Positions 47,365-57,487 of a stretch of 64,000 bases of DNA are shown here, one piece after another. This stretch comes from Rhodospirillum sp. GTDB taxonomy: Bacteria; Pseudomonadota; Alphaproteobacteria; Dongiales; Dongiaceae. The stretch covers positions 50,943-114,942 of the forward strand of contig PNKY01000014.1 in assembly GCA_013822765.1 (NCBI GenBank), written 5' to 3'. The notes under the pieces are model-generated. The model was not told the origin of the DNA. It made no database searches and worked only from the letters and a program-made list of their open reading frames with translations. Each line of letters starts with the position of its first letter. Position 1 is the stretch's first letter. A program made the position numbers and the translations under genes.

Positions 47365-48261
47365 ATGGCCGAGATTACTGCGGCGCTGGTCAAGGAGCTG
47401 CGCGAGATCTCCGGTGCCGGAATGATGGATTGCAAGAAGGCGCTGGTTGAGACGAGCGGCGACCTGCAAGAAGCGTCCGACTGGCTGCGCAAGAAGGGTC
47501 TGGCGGCGGCGGCCAAGAAGGCTGGCCGCGTGGCGGCGGAAGGCTTGGTCGGCGCGGTTGCCGAGGGCACCAAGGGCGCGCTGGTCGAAGTGAACTGCGA
47601 AACCGATTTCGTTGCCCGCAACGAGCAGTTCCAGGGCTTCGTCGGGGCGGTGACCAAGCTCGCCCTCGGCGCCACCGACATTGAGGCCTTGAAGACGCAG
47701 AAACTGCCGGGCGAGGGCCATAGCGTCGCCGAAAAACTGACGCAATTGGTGGCCACGATTGGCGAGAACATGCAGTTGCGCCGCACGGTCAGGCTCAGCG
47801 TGTCCGACGGTGTCGTGGTCTCCTACGTCCACAATGCGATCGTTCCTGGCTTAGGCAAGATCGGTGTTCTGGTCGGTCTTGAGTCGAGTGGTGACAAGGG
47901 CAAGTTGGCGGCGCTCGGCAAGCAGCTGGCGATGCACGTTGCGCACTCCAATCCGCAGGCCATGGCTGCGGATGCTCTCGATCCCGCGGCCGTCGAACGC
48001 GAGCGCGGCGTGCTGGCTGAGCAGGCAAAGGCCTCCGGAAAGCCGGCCGAGATCGTTGCCAAGATGGTCGAGGGCGGTCTGCGCAAGTATTATGAGGCCT
48101 GGGTCCTGCCTGAGCAGATTTGGGTCATGGACAACAAGAGCCGGGTGAAGCAGGTAATCGAAGCCGCCGGCAAGGAACTTGGGACGCCGGTCAAGATTGT
48201 TGGCTTCGCGCGCTTTGCTCTTGGCGAGGGCATCGACAAGGGGGCCGGGGACGCGGCTTAA
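47365..48261 (+). CDS. tsf: Elongation factor Ts
   Basis: A 298-aa guanine nucleotide exchange factor for EF-Tu. The N-terminal UBA-like domain is AEITAALVKELREISGAGMM (starting at residue 2), followed by DCKKALVE. The exchange core contains LVEVNCETDFVARNEQF, with the TDFVARN motif. The second half shows duplicated core motifs and the coiled-coil insertion. AAAGGACAAGG precedes the ATG. It follows rpsB by 127 bases, the standard order. Confidence 0.98.
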   Translation: MAEITAALVKELREISGAGMMDCKKALVETSGDLQEASDWLRKKGLAAAAKKAGRVAAEGLVGAVAEGTKGALVEVNCETDFVARNEQFQGFVGAVTKLALGATDIEALKTQKLPGEGHSVAEKLTQLVATIGENMQLRRTVRLSVSDGVVVSYVHNAIVPGLGKIGVLVGLESSGDKGKLAALGKQLAMHVAHSNPQAMAADALDPAAVERERGVLAEQAKASGKPAEIVAKMVEGGLRKYYEAWVLPEQIWVMDNKSRVKQVIEAAGKELGTPVKIVGFARFALGEGIDKGAGDAA

Positions 48262-48306
48262 TCGCGTCATGCCTCGAATCGGACTGACCAGGTGGGAGAT
48301 CGGCGG

Positions 48307-49062
48307 ATGGTGACGGAAGAACCCACGAAACTGCTCTACAAGCGGGTCTTGCTGAAGATTTCCGGCGAGGCCCTGATGGGGCAGCGTGAGTTCGGGCTCG
48401 ATCCCGCCACTATCAATCGGGTCGCCGAGGAAGTGAAGCAGGTCCATGCCCTTGGCGTGGAATGCTGCCTCGTCATCGGCGGCGGCAACATCTTCCGCGG
48501 GCTGGCCGGCGCGTCGCAGGGCATGCAGCGCGCCTCCGCCGACTATGTCGGCATGCTGGCGACGGTGATGAACGCCCTCGCCATGCAGAACTCCCTGGAG
48601 CAGATCGGCGTCCATACCCGGGTGCAGTCGGCGATCTCGATGCAGGCGATCGCCGAGCCCTACATTCGCCGGCGCGCTATCCGCCATCTGGAGAAGGGGC
48701 GGGTGGTGATCTTTGCCGCCGGCACCGGCAATCCGTTCTTCACCACCGATACTGCCGCGGCGCTGCGCGCCTCCGAGATGGGCTGCCAAGCGCTGCTGAA
48801 GGGCACCAAGGTCGACGGGGTCTACAGCGCCGATCCCAAGCTGCATCCGGACGCCACGCACTTCGCGCGGTTGACGCACCACGAGGTCCTGTCGCGCGAT
48901 CTCAAGGTGATGGATGCCGCCGCGATCTCGCTGGCGCGCGAGAACAAGATTCCCATCATCGTCTTCTCCATCCACAAGCCAGGGAATTTCGCGCGGGTCA
49001 TGCTGGGCGAAGGCATGCACACTATCATCGGCGACGCGCCGCTGCGCGCGGCGAATGCATAA
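48307..49062 (+). CDS. pyrH: Uridylate kinase
   Basis: A 251-aa amino-acid-kinase-fold enzyme that phosphorylates UMP to UDP. The N-terminal phosphate-binding segment is LLKISGEALMG, followed by VIGGGNIFRGLAG. The UMP-binding and C-terminal portion includes AAGTGNPFFTTDTAAALRA (read without gap), and the YSADPKLHPDA loop. The ATG at 48307 is preferred over the GTG at 48292 because GGGAG lies eight bases before it. Relatives also begin close to KLLYKRVLLKISG. Confidence 0.97.
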   Translation: MVTEEPTKLLYKRVLLKISGEALMGQREFGLDPATINRVAEEVKQVHALGVECCLVIGGGNIFRGLAGASQGMQRASADYVGMLATVMNALAMQNSLEQIGVHTRVQSAISMQAIAEPYIRRRAIRHLEKGRVVIFAAGTGNPFFTTDTAAALRASEMGCQALLKGTKVDGVYSADPKLHPDATHFARLTHHEVLSRDLKVMDAAAISLARENKIPIIVFSIHKPGNFARVMLGEGMHTIIGDAPLRAANA

Positions 49063-49105
49063 GCGCGATCAAGATCCCGAGGGGAAACTGTCAGGGTGAC
49101 GCATC

Positions 49106-49663
49106 ATGACTGACGCCAGATTGAACGAGTTCAGCCGTCGCATGGATGGCGCGTTGGAAGCGCTGCGCAAGGAATTCGGCGGCCTACGGACCGGCCGCGC
49201 CTCTGCGCATCTGCTCGATCAGGTCGTGGTCCAGGCCTACGGCAGCCCGATGCCGTTGAACCAGGTCGGCACGGTCAACGTGCCGGAGCCGCGCATGATC
49301 ACGGTCAACGTCTGGGACCGTTCGCTGGTCGGTGCGGTCGAGAAGGCGATCCGCGACGGCGGCCTCGGCCTCAATCCAGCCAGCGACGGCCAGCTGGTGC
49401 GTGTGCCGATCCCCGAGCTCAGCCAGGAGCGCCGCACGGAACTCACCAAGATCGCGCACAAATACGCCGAGCAGGCCCGCGTCGCCGTGCGCAACGTCCG
49501 GCGCGACGGCATGGAATCGCTGAAAAAGCAGGAAAAGGACGGCAAGATTTCCGAGGACGAGCATCGCAAATTGCATGATGAAGTGCAGAAGCTGACCGAC
49601 GAGCATGTAAAGAAGGTCGACGACGCGCTCGCCTCCAAAGAAAAAGAGATCATGCAGGTCTGA
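49106..49663 (+). CDS. frr: Ribosome recycling factor
   Basis: A 185-aa tRNA-shaped factor that, with EF-G, splits post-termination ribosomes. The family hallmark segment FGGLRTGRASAHLLDQV is near residue 25, and the C-terminal helix contains SKEKEIMQV. The long helix around residue 110-150 (LTKIAHKYAEQARVAVRNVR) is canonical. The uppS start codon lies one base after its stop. Confidence 0.98.
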   Translation: MTDARLNEFSRRMDGALEALRKEFGGLRTGRASAHLLDQVVVQAYGSPMPLNQVGTVNVPEPRMITVNVWDRSLVGAVEKAIRDGGLGLNPASDGQLVRVPIPELSQERRTELTKIAHKYAEQARVAVRNVRRDGMESLKKQEKDGKISEDEHRKLHDEVQKLTDEHVKKVDDALASKEKEIMQV

Positions 49664-49664
49664 T

Positions 49665-50423
49665 GTGAGCCAACCGATCTCCACGGCGGTCAAGATCGGG
49701 ACGGCTGAAGCGCCGGATGGCGGAGCCATTCCGCGCCACGTCGCCATCATCATGGACGGCAACGGCCGCTGGGCCAAGGCGCGCAGCTTGCCCCGTGCCG
49801 CCGGTCACCGCGAGGGCGCCGAGGCGCTGCGGCGCATCGTACGCGCCGCGGCCGAGTTCGGCGTCGACTATCTGACGGTATTCGGCTTCTCCTCGGAGAA
49901 CTGGAAGCGGCCGGCAGAAGAGGTCACTGACCTCATGGGCCTGCTGCGGCTCTACCTGCGCAAGGAGATCGCGGAGATCGACCGGGAAGGCGTCCGCCTG
50001 CGCGTCATCGGCGATCGCGACCGGCTCTCGGATGACATCATCAAGCTGATTGAGGATGCCGAGCAGCGTACGGGCGCCAACACGCGACTCAACCTGACGG
50101 TCGCGCTCAGCTATGGCGGCCGCGCGGAAATCGTGCGGGCGGCGCAACGCCTGGCGAAAGCCGTGCGCGCGGGCAGCCTGGACCCCGAGGATATCAACGA
50201 GGATTCGTTCCACCGCCATCTGTTCACCGCGGACATTCCCGACCCGGACCTGGTGATCCGCACCAGCGGCGAAAAGCGCATCAGCAATTTCCTGCTGTGG
50301 CAGAGCGCCTACGCCGAATACGTGTTCATGGACAAGCTGTGGCCGGACTTCGCGGGCGAGGACCTGAAGTCGGCCATCGCCGAGTTCGGCGGCCGGAAGC
50401 GGCGATATGGCGCAGCCGGCTGA
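49665..50423 (+). CDS. uppS: Undecaprenyl diphosphate synthase (cis-prenyltransferase)
   Basis: A 252-aa enzyme that extends farnesyl diphosphate with isopentenyl units to C55 undecaprenyl diphosphate, the carrier for peptidoglycan and O-antigen. The catalytic Asp31 lies in IIMDGNGRWAKAR. Further conserved segments are LTVFGFSSENWKRP and the C-terminal DLVIRTSGEKRISNFLLWQ. The start is GTG at 49665, placed one base after the frr stop. It overlaps cdsA by 17 bases. Confidence 0.96.
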   Translation: MSQPISTAVKIGTAEAPDGGAIPRHVAIIMDGNGRWAKARSLPRAAGHREGAEALRRIVRAAAEFGVDYLTVFGFSSENWKRPAEEVTDLMGLLRLYLRKEIAEIDREGVRLRVIGDRDRLSDDIIKLIEDAEQRTGANTRLNLTVALSYGGRAEIVRAAQRLAKAVRAGSLDPEDINEDSFHRHLFTADIPDPDLVIRTSGEKRISNFLLWQSAYAEYVFMDKLWPDFAGEDLKSAIAEFGGRKRRYGAAG

Positions 50424-51300
50424 GCGTCCCGCCGGCTTCACCAATCTTCAGAAGCGCACCCTCTCGGCGGCTGTCCTGCTGCCGGTGACGGTTGTCGCGA
50501 TCGTGCTCGGAGCGCCGTGGTTCAACGTCTTGGTCGCCCTGTTTGCCGTGGTGATGGCCTGGGAATGGACGTCAGTTGTTGCCACCGTCCGGGACCCGGG
50601 CGAGACAAAGCCCGTCCCGGCGCCATCCGCTCGTGGTTGGGGAATCCTGGCCGCGGTCTCGTCGGTGATAGCCGTGTTGGCCTTGTGGAGGGCGTCGTCG
50701 TGGGGTGCCTCGCTCGGCAATTGGTCGATCGAGAATGGATGGGTAGTGGTTCTGGCAGGAGTGGTGATCGTGGCGATCCTCAGTCTGGTGGCTGATCGGC
50801 AGCGGACGGTGTGGTACATCGCCGGCATTCCCTATGTTATCGTACCTCCGATGGCGCTGGTCTTGCTTCGCGACAGCCCGGAGGGCCTCGCGACGATCGT
50901 TTGGATGCTGGCGCTGGTGGTGGCGGCCGACACCGGCGGCTACCTGGTCGGCCGGACCGTGGGCGGCCCGAAACTCGTGCCGCGCATCAGCCCCAACAAG
51001 ACCTGGTCGGGATTGGGCGGCGCGGTGCTTGGCGCGGCCCTGGCGGGCCTATGTACGGCATTTATCCTAAATCACACCAATGTGTGGATGTTAACCTTGA
51101 TTAGCGCCGTTCTAGGCCTTTTGGAACAGGGCGGAGACCTTGTGGAGTCAGCATTTAAGCGGCATTTTGGGGTCAAGGACACAAGCCAAATCATCCCCGG
51201 CCACGGCGGCGTATTGGACCGCGTAGACGGTCTGCTGGCAGTGGCGGTGGCGGTATTGGTCATAAATTTATGGGCGGGAGGCAGCGTGCTGGCATGGTGA
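50407..51300 (+). CDS. cdsA: Phosphatidate cytidylyltransferase
   Basis: A 297-aa integral membrane enzyme that makes CDP-diacylglycerol from phosphatidate and CTP for phospholipid synthesis. About seven or eight hydrophobic segments are visible. The CDP-diglyceride synthase signature SAFKRHFGVKDTSQIIPGHG-GVLDRVD lies near the C-terminus (about 248-275). The start overlaps uppS by 17 bases, and its stop lies within the start region of dxr. The last third (about 51050-51280) is noticeably richer in A and T than the rest of the cluster, yet keeps the signature. Confidence 0.95.
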   Translation: MAQPAERPAGFTNLQKRTLSAAVLLPVTVVAIVLGAPWFNVLVALFAVVMAWEWTSVVATVRDPGETKPVPAPSARGWGILAAVSSVIAVLALWRASSWGASLGNWSIENGWVVVLAGVVIVAILSLVADRQRTVWYIAGIPYVIVPPMALVLLRDSPEGLATIVWMLALVVAADTGGYLVGRTVGGPKLVPRISPNKTWSGLGGAVLGAALAGLCTAFILNHTNVWMLTLISAVLGLLEQGGDLVESAFKRHFGVKDTSQIIPGHGGVLDRVDGLLAVAVAVLVINLWAGGSVLAW

Positions 51301-52499
51301 CGAGAGAGGCCCTCAAGCCGGCGCCGCAACCGCGGAGCGTCACCATTCTGGGCTCGACCGGCTCGGTCGGGCGCAACACCATCGATATCATCTCCCGCGA
51401 TCCGACCGCCTATGCGGTCGAGGCGTTGACCGCGCAGGAAAATGCAACCCTGCTGATCGAGCAGGCCAAGGCGCTGCGCCCGCGCTACGTCGCGATCGGG
51501 AACGAGGCGCATTTCCAGACCGTGAAGTCGGCCTTGGCCGGCACCGGCGTCGAAGTCGCCGCCGGCCGTGCGGCCGTGATCGAGGCGGCTGCCCGACCCG
51601 CCGCGTGGGTGATGTCGGCGATCGTCGGGGCGGCGGGCCTGGAGCCCACCCTGGCGGCGATCAAGCGCGGCGCGGTCATCGGCCTCGCCAACAAGGAGAC
51701 GCTGGTCTCGGCCGGCGCGGTGGTGATGCGCGAAGTGACGCGCTGCAACGCCATCATGGTGCCGGTCGATTCCGAGCACAGCGCGATCTTCCAGTGCCTG
51801 GAGCAGAATAATTCCGAAGCGGTGGAAAAGATCATCCTGACCGCGTCGGGCGGACCGTTCCGCCAGAAGTCGCTGGCCGAGATGGCGGAGATGACGCCGG
51901 AGCAGGCGGTCGCGCACCCGAACTGGAGCATGGGCGCCAAGATCTCGGTGGATTCGGCGACCATGATGAACAAGGGCCTCGAGCTGATCGAGGCGCACTA
52001 TCTGTTCAGGCTGCCGGACGAGCAGATCGAAATCCTGGTGCATCCGCAGTCGGTCATTCACAGCATGGTCGCGTATCGCGACGGCTCGGTGCTGGCGCAG
52101 CTCGGCAGCCCGGATATGCGCACGCCGATCGCCTACGCGCTGGGCTGGCCCAAGCGCATCTCGGCGCCGGCCGATCGTTTGGATTTCAGCAAGGTCCGGC
52201 AGCTAACCTTCGAAGCGCCGGATGAGATCCGCTTCCCGGCGCTGCGCATTGCGCGCGAGACGCTGCGGGCGGGCGGCGGCGCAAGCTCGGTCCTGAACGC
52301 CGCCAACGAAGTCGCGGTCGCCGCGTTCCTCGGACGCCAGATCCGCTTCACCGACATTGCCGCCATCTGCGAGCAGGCGCTGAGCGAATTGCCTGGCGGC
52401 CAGATCGAGCGGCTCGACCAGGTTCTGGCGCTCGATGCCGAGGCCAGGCGCCTCGCCAGCGATGCCGTCGCTGCGCGCCGCAGAAATACCACCGACTGA
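51294..52499 (+). CDS. dxr: 1-deoxy-D-xylulose 5-phosphate reductoisomerase
   Basis: A 401-aa NADPH-dependent enzyme making 2-C-methyl-D-erythritol 4-phosphate, the committed step of the non-mevalonate isoprenoid pathway. The NADPH loop GSTGSVG is at residues 20-26. The metal/substrate acids are in PVDSEHSAIFQCLE, and the flexible loop region includes NWSMGAKISVDSATMMNKGL. The ATG at 51294 overlaps the cdsA stop; another in-frame ATG at 51270 would add eight residues. GGGAGGC lies 12-18 bases upstream of 51294. Confidence 0.96.
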   Translation: MVTREALKPAPQPRSVTILGSTGSVGRNTIDIISRDPTAYAVEALTAQENATLLIEQAKALRPRYVAIGNEAHFQTVKSALAGTGVEVAAGRAAVIEAAARPAAWVMSAIVGAAGLEPTLAAIKRGAVIGLANKETLVSAGAVVMREVTRCNAIMVPVDSEHSAIFQCLEQNNSEAVEKIILTASGGPFRQKSLAEMAEMTPEQAVAHPNWSMGAKISVDSATMMNKGLELIEAHYLFRLPDEQIEILVHPQSVIHSMVAYRDGSVLAQLGSPDMRTPIAYALGWPKRISAPADRLDFSKVRQLTFEAPDEIRFPALRIARETLRAGGGASSVLNAANEVAVAAFLGRQIRFTDIAAICEQALSELPGGQIERLDQVLALDAEARRLASDAVAARRRNTTD

Positions 52500-52530
52500 C
52501 GTTCAACCCGAACACTGGACCAGACGCATC

Positions 52531-53664
52531 ATGGAAATGTTGGCAGCGTTACCGCACTACGGCTTCTGGTTTCTGGTCCTGCTGACCGTGCTGGTGTTCG
52601 TGCATGAATACGGGCACTACATCGTCGCGCGCTGGTGCGGCGTGCGGGTGGAGGTCTTCTCGATTGGTTTCGGCCCCGAGCTGATCGGCCGGAACGACAA
52701 GCACGGCACGCGCTGGAAGATCAGCGCGATCCCGCTCGGCGGCTACGTCAAGATGTTCGGCCAGGGCGCCAACCTGCTGGAAGGCGAGGCGGGCAAGGCG
52801 ATGTCGGCGGAGGACCGCAAGGTCGCCTTCGACTACAAGAGCGTGTGGCGCCGGATGGCAATCGTCGCCGCCGGCCCGGCCGCCAACTATCTGTTCGCCG
52901 CGCTCGTCTTCTCTCTGATCTTCGTGGTGCACGGCAAGGACGTGGCCGCCCCGATCATCGGCAAGGTGGTGGCCGGTTCGGCCGCCGAACAGGCGGGCCT
53001 CAAGCCGGGCGACCGGATCGTGTCGCTGAATGGCACGACGATCGGCGCGTTCGAAGACATCGCGCTCATCGTGCAGCCCAATCTCGATCAGGAACTCACC
53101 ATTGCGGTCGAGCGCGACGGGGCGGTCCAAACGGTTCAAGCGCGGCCGACCATCAGCGTCGAGAAGGACGCCTTCGGCGACGACGTGCGTCTCGGGCGGC
53201 TCGGGATCGAGTCCGCCGGCAAGTCGACGCGCATCGAGTTCGGCGTCGGCGAATCGGTCTACCAGGGTGTGAAGCGGGTGTTCGACGTCAGCGGCCTGAT
53301 GCTGAAGGGCTTGTGGCAGATCGTCACCGGCGTGCGGCCGGCCGACGAGATCGGCGGGGCGCTGCGCATCGGCTATCTCTCGGGCGAGATCGCGCAGATC
53401 GGCCTGTTGCAGCTGATCACCTTCGCAGCCATGCTTTCGGTCAATCTCGGCCTGGTCAATCTCTTCCCGATCCCGCTGCTCGACGGCGGGCATCTCACCT
53501 ATTACGGGATCGAGGCGGCGCGCGGAAAGCCGCTCGGTGAACGCACCCAAGAATGGGGCTTCCGCATTGGCATCGCCTTTGTGCTAGGGCTTATGCTGTT
53601 CGCGACCTGGAACGACTTGGTTTTTCTGGACGTGATCGGTAAATTGAGGGCCCTGTTCACCTAG
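52531..53664 (+). CDS. rseP: RIP zinc metalloprotease RseP (site-2 protease)
   Basis: A 377-aa inner-membrane protease of the site-2 family. The zinc motif HEYGH (His25, Glu26, His29) lies in the first helix, and the third ligand is in NLFPIPLLDGGHL near residue 312. One PDZ domain covers roughly residues 130-215 (GKVVAGSAAEQAGLKPGDRI), fewer than the two of E. coli RseP, as is usual in alphaproteobacteria. It probably cleaves anti-sigma factors or signal peptides. The start at 52531 precedes the first helix; the open frame upstream overlaps dxr. bamA follows after 14 bases. Confidence 0.94.
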   Translation: MEMLAALPHYGFWFLVLLTVLVFVHEYGHYIVARWCGVRVEVFSIGFGPELIGRNDKHGTRWKISAIPLGGYVKMFGQGANLLEGEAGKAMSAEDRKVAFDYKSVWRRMAIVAAGPAANYLFAALVFSLIFVVHGKDVAAPIIGKVVAGSAAEQAGLKPGDRIVSLNGTTIGAFEDIALIVQPNLDQELTIAVERDGAVQTVQARPTISVEKDAFGDDVRLGRLGIESAGKSTRIEFGVGESVYQGVKRVFDVSGLMLKGLWQIVTGVRPADEIGGALRIGYLSGEIAQIGLLQLITFAAMLSVNLGLVNLFPIPLLDGGHLTYYGIEAARGKPLGERTQEWGFRIGIAFVLGLMLFATWNDLVFLDVIGKLRALFT

Positions 53665-53678
53665 GGGGTGCTTACAAA

Positions 53679-55973
53679 ATGGCGTTTGTTCAAAGGCTTG
53701 CGCTATTCGCAGGGGTGCTTTTCTGCACCCTGGCCTTGGCCATGCCTGGAGCAATCGCGCAGTCGATCTCCTCGGGCGATCCGATTCAAGAGATCCGAAT
53801 CGAGGGCAATCAGCGCATCGAGCCGGAGACCGTCCGGTCCTATATGCAGATCAACCCGGGCGACCCGTTCGACGCCCGGCGCATCGACCAGGCGCTGAAG
53901 AACCTGTTCGGGACCGGCCTGTTCGCCGACGTCAATTTCCGGCGCGAAGGCGATGCCCTGGTGGTCCAGGTCACCGAGAACCCGATCATCAACAAGCTCG
54001 CGTTCGAGGGGAACCGGCGTCTTGAAGACGAAGCCTTGCAGGCCGAGGTCCAGCTGCGCCCCCGCGTGGTCTATACCCAGGCGCGCGTCCAGGCGGACGT
54101 GAAGCGCATCCTCGATCTCTACCGCCGCAGCGGCCGCTTCGCCGCCACGGTCGATCCGAAGATCATCAAGCTCGACCAGAACCGCGTGAACCTGGTGTTC
54201 GAGATCAATGAAGGCGACGTCACCGAAGTGCGCCGCATCGATTTCGTCGGCAACAAGGTGTTCAGCGACAGCGACCTCAGGGACGAGGTCGTGACGCAGG
54301 AGGCGGCATTCTACCGTTTCCTCAGCACCACCGACACCTACGACCCGGACCGCCTGACGCTGGACAAGGAAGCGCTGCGCAAGTTCTACCTGTCGGAAGG
54401 ATATGCGGACTTCCGCGTGGTCTCGGCGGTCGCCGAACTGTCGCCAGACCAGGAGGCGTTCTTCATCACCTTCACGGTCGAGGAGGGCGAGCGCTACACC
54501 CTCGGCACCGTCGACATCAAGACCACGTTGAAGGACCTCGACCCCGAATCGCTGCGCGACATCGTGCAGACCGACGAAGGCGACTGGTACAACGCCGACC
54601 TGGTCGACGAGACCGTGCAGGCGATCGCCGACCGCGTCGGCAGCCTCGGCTACGCCTTTGTCGACGTGCGGCCCAGGATCGACCGGGACGCCGAGAACAA
54701 GATCCTCAACCTGACCTACGACATCCAGGAAGGCCCGAAGGTCTATGTCGAGCGTATCGACATCTCGGGCAACGTCCGCACCCAGGATAAGGTCATCCGG
54801 CGCGAGTTTCGCTTGGCGGAAGGCGACGCCTTCTCGACTTCCAAGCTGCGCCGCACGGAGCAGCGGCTGAAGGACCTCGGCTTCTTCGAGTCGGTCGACG
54901 TCCAGGCGGTCCCGTCCGACAGCCCGGATAAGACCGTCATCAAGGTCAAGGTGGCGGAGAAGTCGACTGGCGAGCTTTCGTTCGGCGCCGGTTTCTCGAC
55001 CGCGGACGGACCGCTCGGCAACGTCGGTGTGCGCGAACGCAACCTGCTGGGCAAAGGGTACGACCTGCGCGCCCAGTTCAATATCTCAGGCCGCCGGTCG
55101 ACCATCGACGTCAGCTTCACTGACCCCTATTTCCTGGACAAGGAGCTGTCCGCAGGCTTCGACGTGTTCCACCGCCGCTTCGACCGCGACGAGAGCTCGT
55201 TCGAGGAGAACAATACCGGCGCCGGCGTGCGCGTGGGCTACGACCTGGCGGAATACACCCGCCACACGCTCTCCTACACCTTCTCGTACGACGAGACGAA
55301 GGTGGATGACGACAATGAGATATCCGACGTGATCAAGGACGAGGAGGGCGATGAGTTTCGCTCCATCATCGGCCACGACATCGTCTATGACCGGCGCGAC
55401 AGCAGGACCGATCCGCGCGACGGATATTACCTGCAGACCGGCATGGACTTCGCCGGGGTGGGCGGCACGGTCACCTATCTGCGAAACACCCTGGGCGGCG
55501 GATACTTCATTCCCCTCACCAAGGAAATCACGCTCGGTGCGACGGGCGAGATCGGGTACATACGGGGCCTCGGGAACGACGAGGTGCGGGTCACGGACGC
55601 CTTTTTCCTGGGCGGTCAGAACCTGCGCGGTTTCGCCACAGGCGGTGTCGGACCCCGCGATTCGGACACGAACGACGCCCTGGGCGGCAAGTTCCGGGCC
55701 GAGGGAACCGTCCAGGCCGCTTTCCCGTTGGGACTGCCGGAGGAGTACCAGATCCGCGGCCGCGTCTTCAGCGATTTCGGTACCTTGACGGGGACCGACT
55801 TTGAGGACGATATCGACCTTAACGACGATGCCACCCTGCGCCTTTCGGTCGGCGTCGGCCTGACCTGGGTGTCGCCCTTCGGACCGTTGGCGGTGGATTT
55901 GGCCTACCCGGTCATGAAGGAATCGTATGACGAGGACGAACTCTTCCGCTTCAGCGTGGGTACATCGTTCTAA
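53679..55973 (+). CDS. bamA: Outer membrane protein assembly factor BamA
   Basis: A 764-aa Omp85 protein, the core of the machine that folds beta-barrels into the outer membrane. A signal peptide (residues 1-28, ending GAIAQ) is followed by five POTRA domains (about 30-415) and a C-terminal 16-strand barrel (about 430-764). The barrel lid-lock motif region includes FFLGGQNLRGFATGGVGPRD with the conserved RGF. The protein ends with the terminal Phe typical of barrel proteins (FSVGTSF). The position between rseP and ompH is standard. Confidence 0.97.
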   Translation: MAFVQRLALFAGVLFCTLALAMPGAIAQSISSGDPIQEIRIEGNQRIEPETVRSYMQINPGDPFDARRIDQALKNLFGTGLFADVNFRREGDALVVQVTENPIINKLAFEGNRRLEDEALQAEVQLRPRVVYTQARVQADVKRILDLYRRSGRFAATVDPKIIKLDQNRVNLVFEINEGDVTEVRRIDFVGNKVFSDSDLRDEVVTQEAAFYRFLSTTDTYDPDRLTLDKEALRKFYLSEGYADFRVVSAVAELSPDQEAFFITFTVEEGERYTLGTVDIKTTLKDLDPESLRDIVQTDEGDWYNADLVDETVQAIADRVGSLGYAFVDVRPRIDRDAENKILNLTYDIQEGPKVYVERIDISGNVRTQDKVIRREFRLAEGDAFSTSKLRRTEQRLKDLGFFESVDVQAVPSDSPDKTVIKVKVAEKSTGELSFGAGFSTADGPLGNVGVRERNLLGKGYDLRAQFNISGRRSTIDVSFTDPYFLDKELSAGFDVFHRRFDRDESSFEENNTGAGVRVGYDLAEYTRHTLSYTFSYDETKVDDDNEISDVIKDEEGDEFRSIIGHDIVYDRRDSRTDPRDGYYLQTGMDFAGVGGTVTYLRNTLGGGYFIPLTKEITLGATGEIGYIRGLGNDEVRVTDAFFLGGQNLRGFATGGVGPRDSDTNDALGGKFRAEGTVQAAFPLGLPEEYQIRGRVFSDFGTLTGTDFEDDIDLNDDATLRLSVGVGLTWVSPFGPLAVDLAYPVMKESYDEDELFRFSVGTSF

Positions 55974-56009
55974 AGCGGACCCAAACTACGAAAATTGGAG
56001 TCGGATAAC

Positions 56010-56576
56010 GTGCGCTCGATGAGAACTTGGATCATCGCCCTTGCTGTTGCGATCACGGCGACCGCGGGCGGTATCGCCCTTCCCATTCATTCCGCTGTCG
56101 CACAGACAGCGCAAAGTGCGCCCGTGGTGGTCGGAATCATCGACCTGCAGACGATCCTGAAGAAATCCAAGGCCGGCCAATCGTTGGAGCAGGCGCTGCT
56201 GGCCAAGAGCAAGACGATCAATGCGGAGATCGGCAAGACCGAGCAGGGATTGCGCGCCAAGCGCCAGAAGCTGGAGCAGTCGCGCAGTTCGCTGGCGCCG
56301 GCCGATTTCCAGGCCCAGCTTTCGACCTTGCAGAAGGAGTTCGATGCGCTGCGCAAGAATGCCAGCACCAAGCGCAAGGAGCTGGAGGCGGCCCGCAACA
56401 AGGGCCTGCAGCAGATCTCCAACTCCCTTGACGTTGTGGTGGGCGACATCGCGAAGAAGCGCGGCCTGACGCTGATCATCAACAAGTCGCTGGTGGTGAT
56501 GGCGGCGCAGGAATGGGATATCACGGCGGAGGTCCAGAAAGGCCTTGACGCCAAGTTACCGAAAGTCAGCATCTGA
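56010..56576 (+). CDS. Periplasmic chaperone OmpH/Skp family
   Basis: A 188-aa Skp-like chaperone that holds outer-membrane proteins in the periplasm before delivery to BamA. The signal peptide is about 30 residues (cleavage near AVAQT). The mature protein starts VGIIDLQTILKKSKAG, followed by a long charged coiled coil (about 65-145), which forms the tentacle arms. GTG at 56010 is chosen as start because GGAG ends nine bases before it; the ATG at 56019 is too far from that site. It sits 36 bases after bamA and 16 bases before fabZ. The lpxD gene that often lies here is absent. Confidence 0.9.
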   Translation: MRSMRTWIIALAVAITATAGGIALPIHSAVAQTAQSAPVVVGIIDLQTILKKSKAGQSLEQALLAKSKTINAEIGKTEQGLRAKRQKLEQSRSSLAPADFQAQLSTLQKEFDALRKNASTKRKELEAARNKGLQQISNSLDVVVGDIAKKRGLTLIINKSLVVMAAQEWDITAEVQKGLDAKLPKVSI

Positions 56577-56592
56577 TCGAGGCGGGGCGATC

Positions 56593-57057
56593 ATGAGCGA
56601 AGCGTCATCGGAGCAGGGCATCGACATCGACGCCAAGGGCGTCATGAAGATGATTCCGCACCGCTATCCATTCCTGATGATCGACCGTGTGGAGAACGCG
56701 GTCGTCGACAAAGGCTGCGTCGGCATCAAGAACGTCTCGATGAACGAAGCGATCTTCCAGGGCCACTTCCCGACCGACCCGGTCTTCCCCGGCGTCCTCA
56801 TCATCGAGGCGATGGCGCAGACCGCTGCGGTTCTGGTGGTCCACACGCTGGGCGCCGCGTTCCACGGCAAGCTGGTCTATTTCATGAGCATCGACAACGC
56901 GCGCTTCCGCAGGCCGGTGATGCCAGGCGACCAACTGCGGCTCGAGGTCAAGAAGGACCGCCACCGCGGGCCGGTCTGGAAATTCAACGGCATTGCCAAG
57001 GTCGGCGACCAGGTGGTGGCGGAGGCCGACTTCGCGGCCATGATCCGCGACGCATAG
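56593..57057 (+). CDS. fabZ: 3-hydroxyacyl-[acyl-carrier-protein] dehydratase FabZ
   Basis: A 154-aa hot-dog-fold dehydratase of fatty acid synthesis. The catalytic His58 and Glu72 lie in QGHFPTDPVFPGVLIIEAMA. The N-terminal IPHRYPFLMIDRV and the C-terminal KVGDQVVAEADFAAMI are typical. The ATG at 56593 follows GAGGCGGGGCG; an earlier in-frame ATG at 56545 lies inside ompH. In most relatives lpxA follows directly; here a glyoxalase follows after 13 bases. Confidence 0.96.
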   Translation: MSEASSEQGIDIDAKGVMKMIPHRYPFLMIDRVENAVVDKGCVGIKNVSMNEAIFQGHFPTDPVFPGVLIIEAMAQTAAVLVVHTLGAAFHGKLVYFMSIDNARFRRPVMPGDQLRLEVKKDRHRGPVWKFNGIAKVGDQVVAEADFAAMIRDA

Positions 57058-57070
57058 AGGGAGGCGGTCG

Positions 57071-57475
<405 letters not shown>

Positions 57476-57487
57476 GGTCGCGCGCCT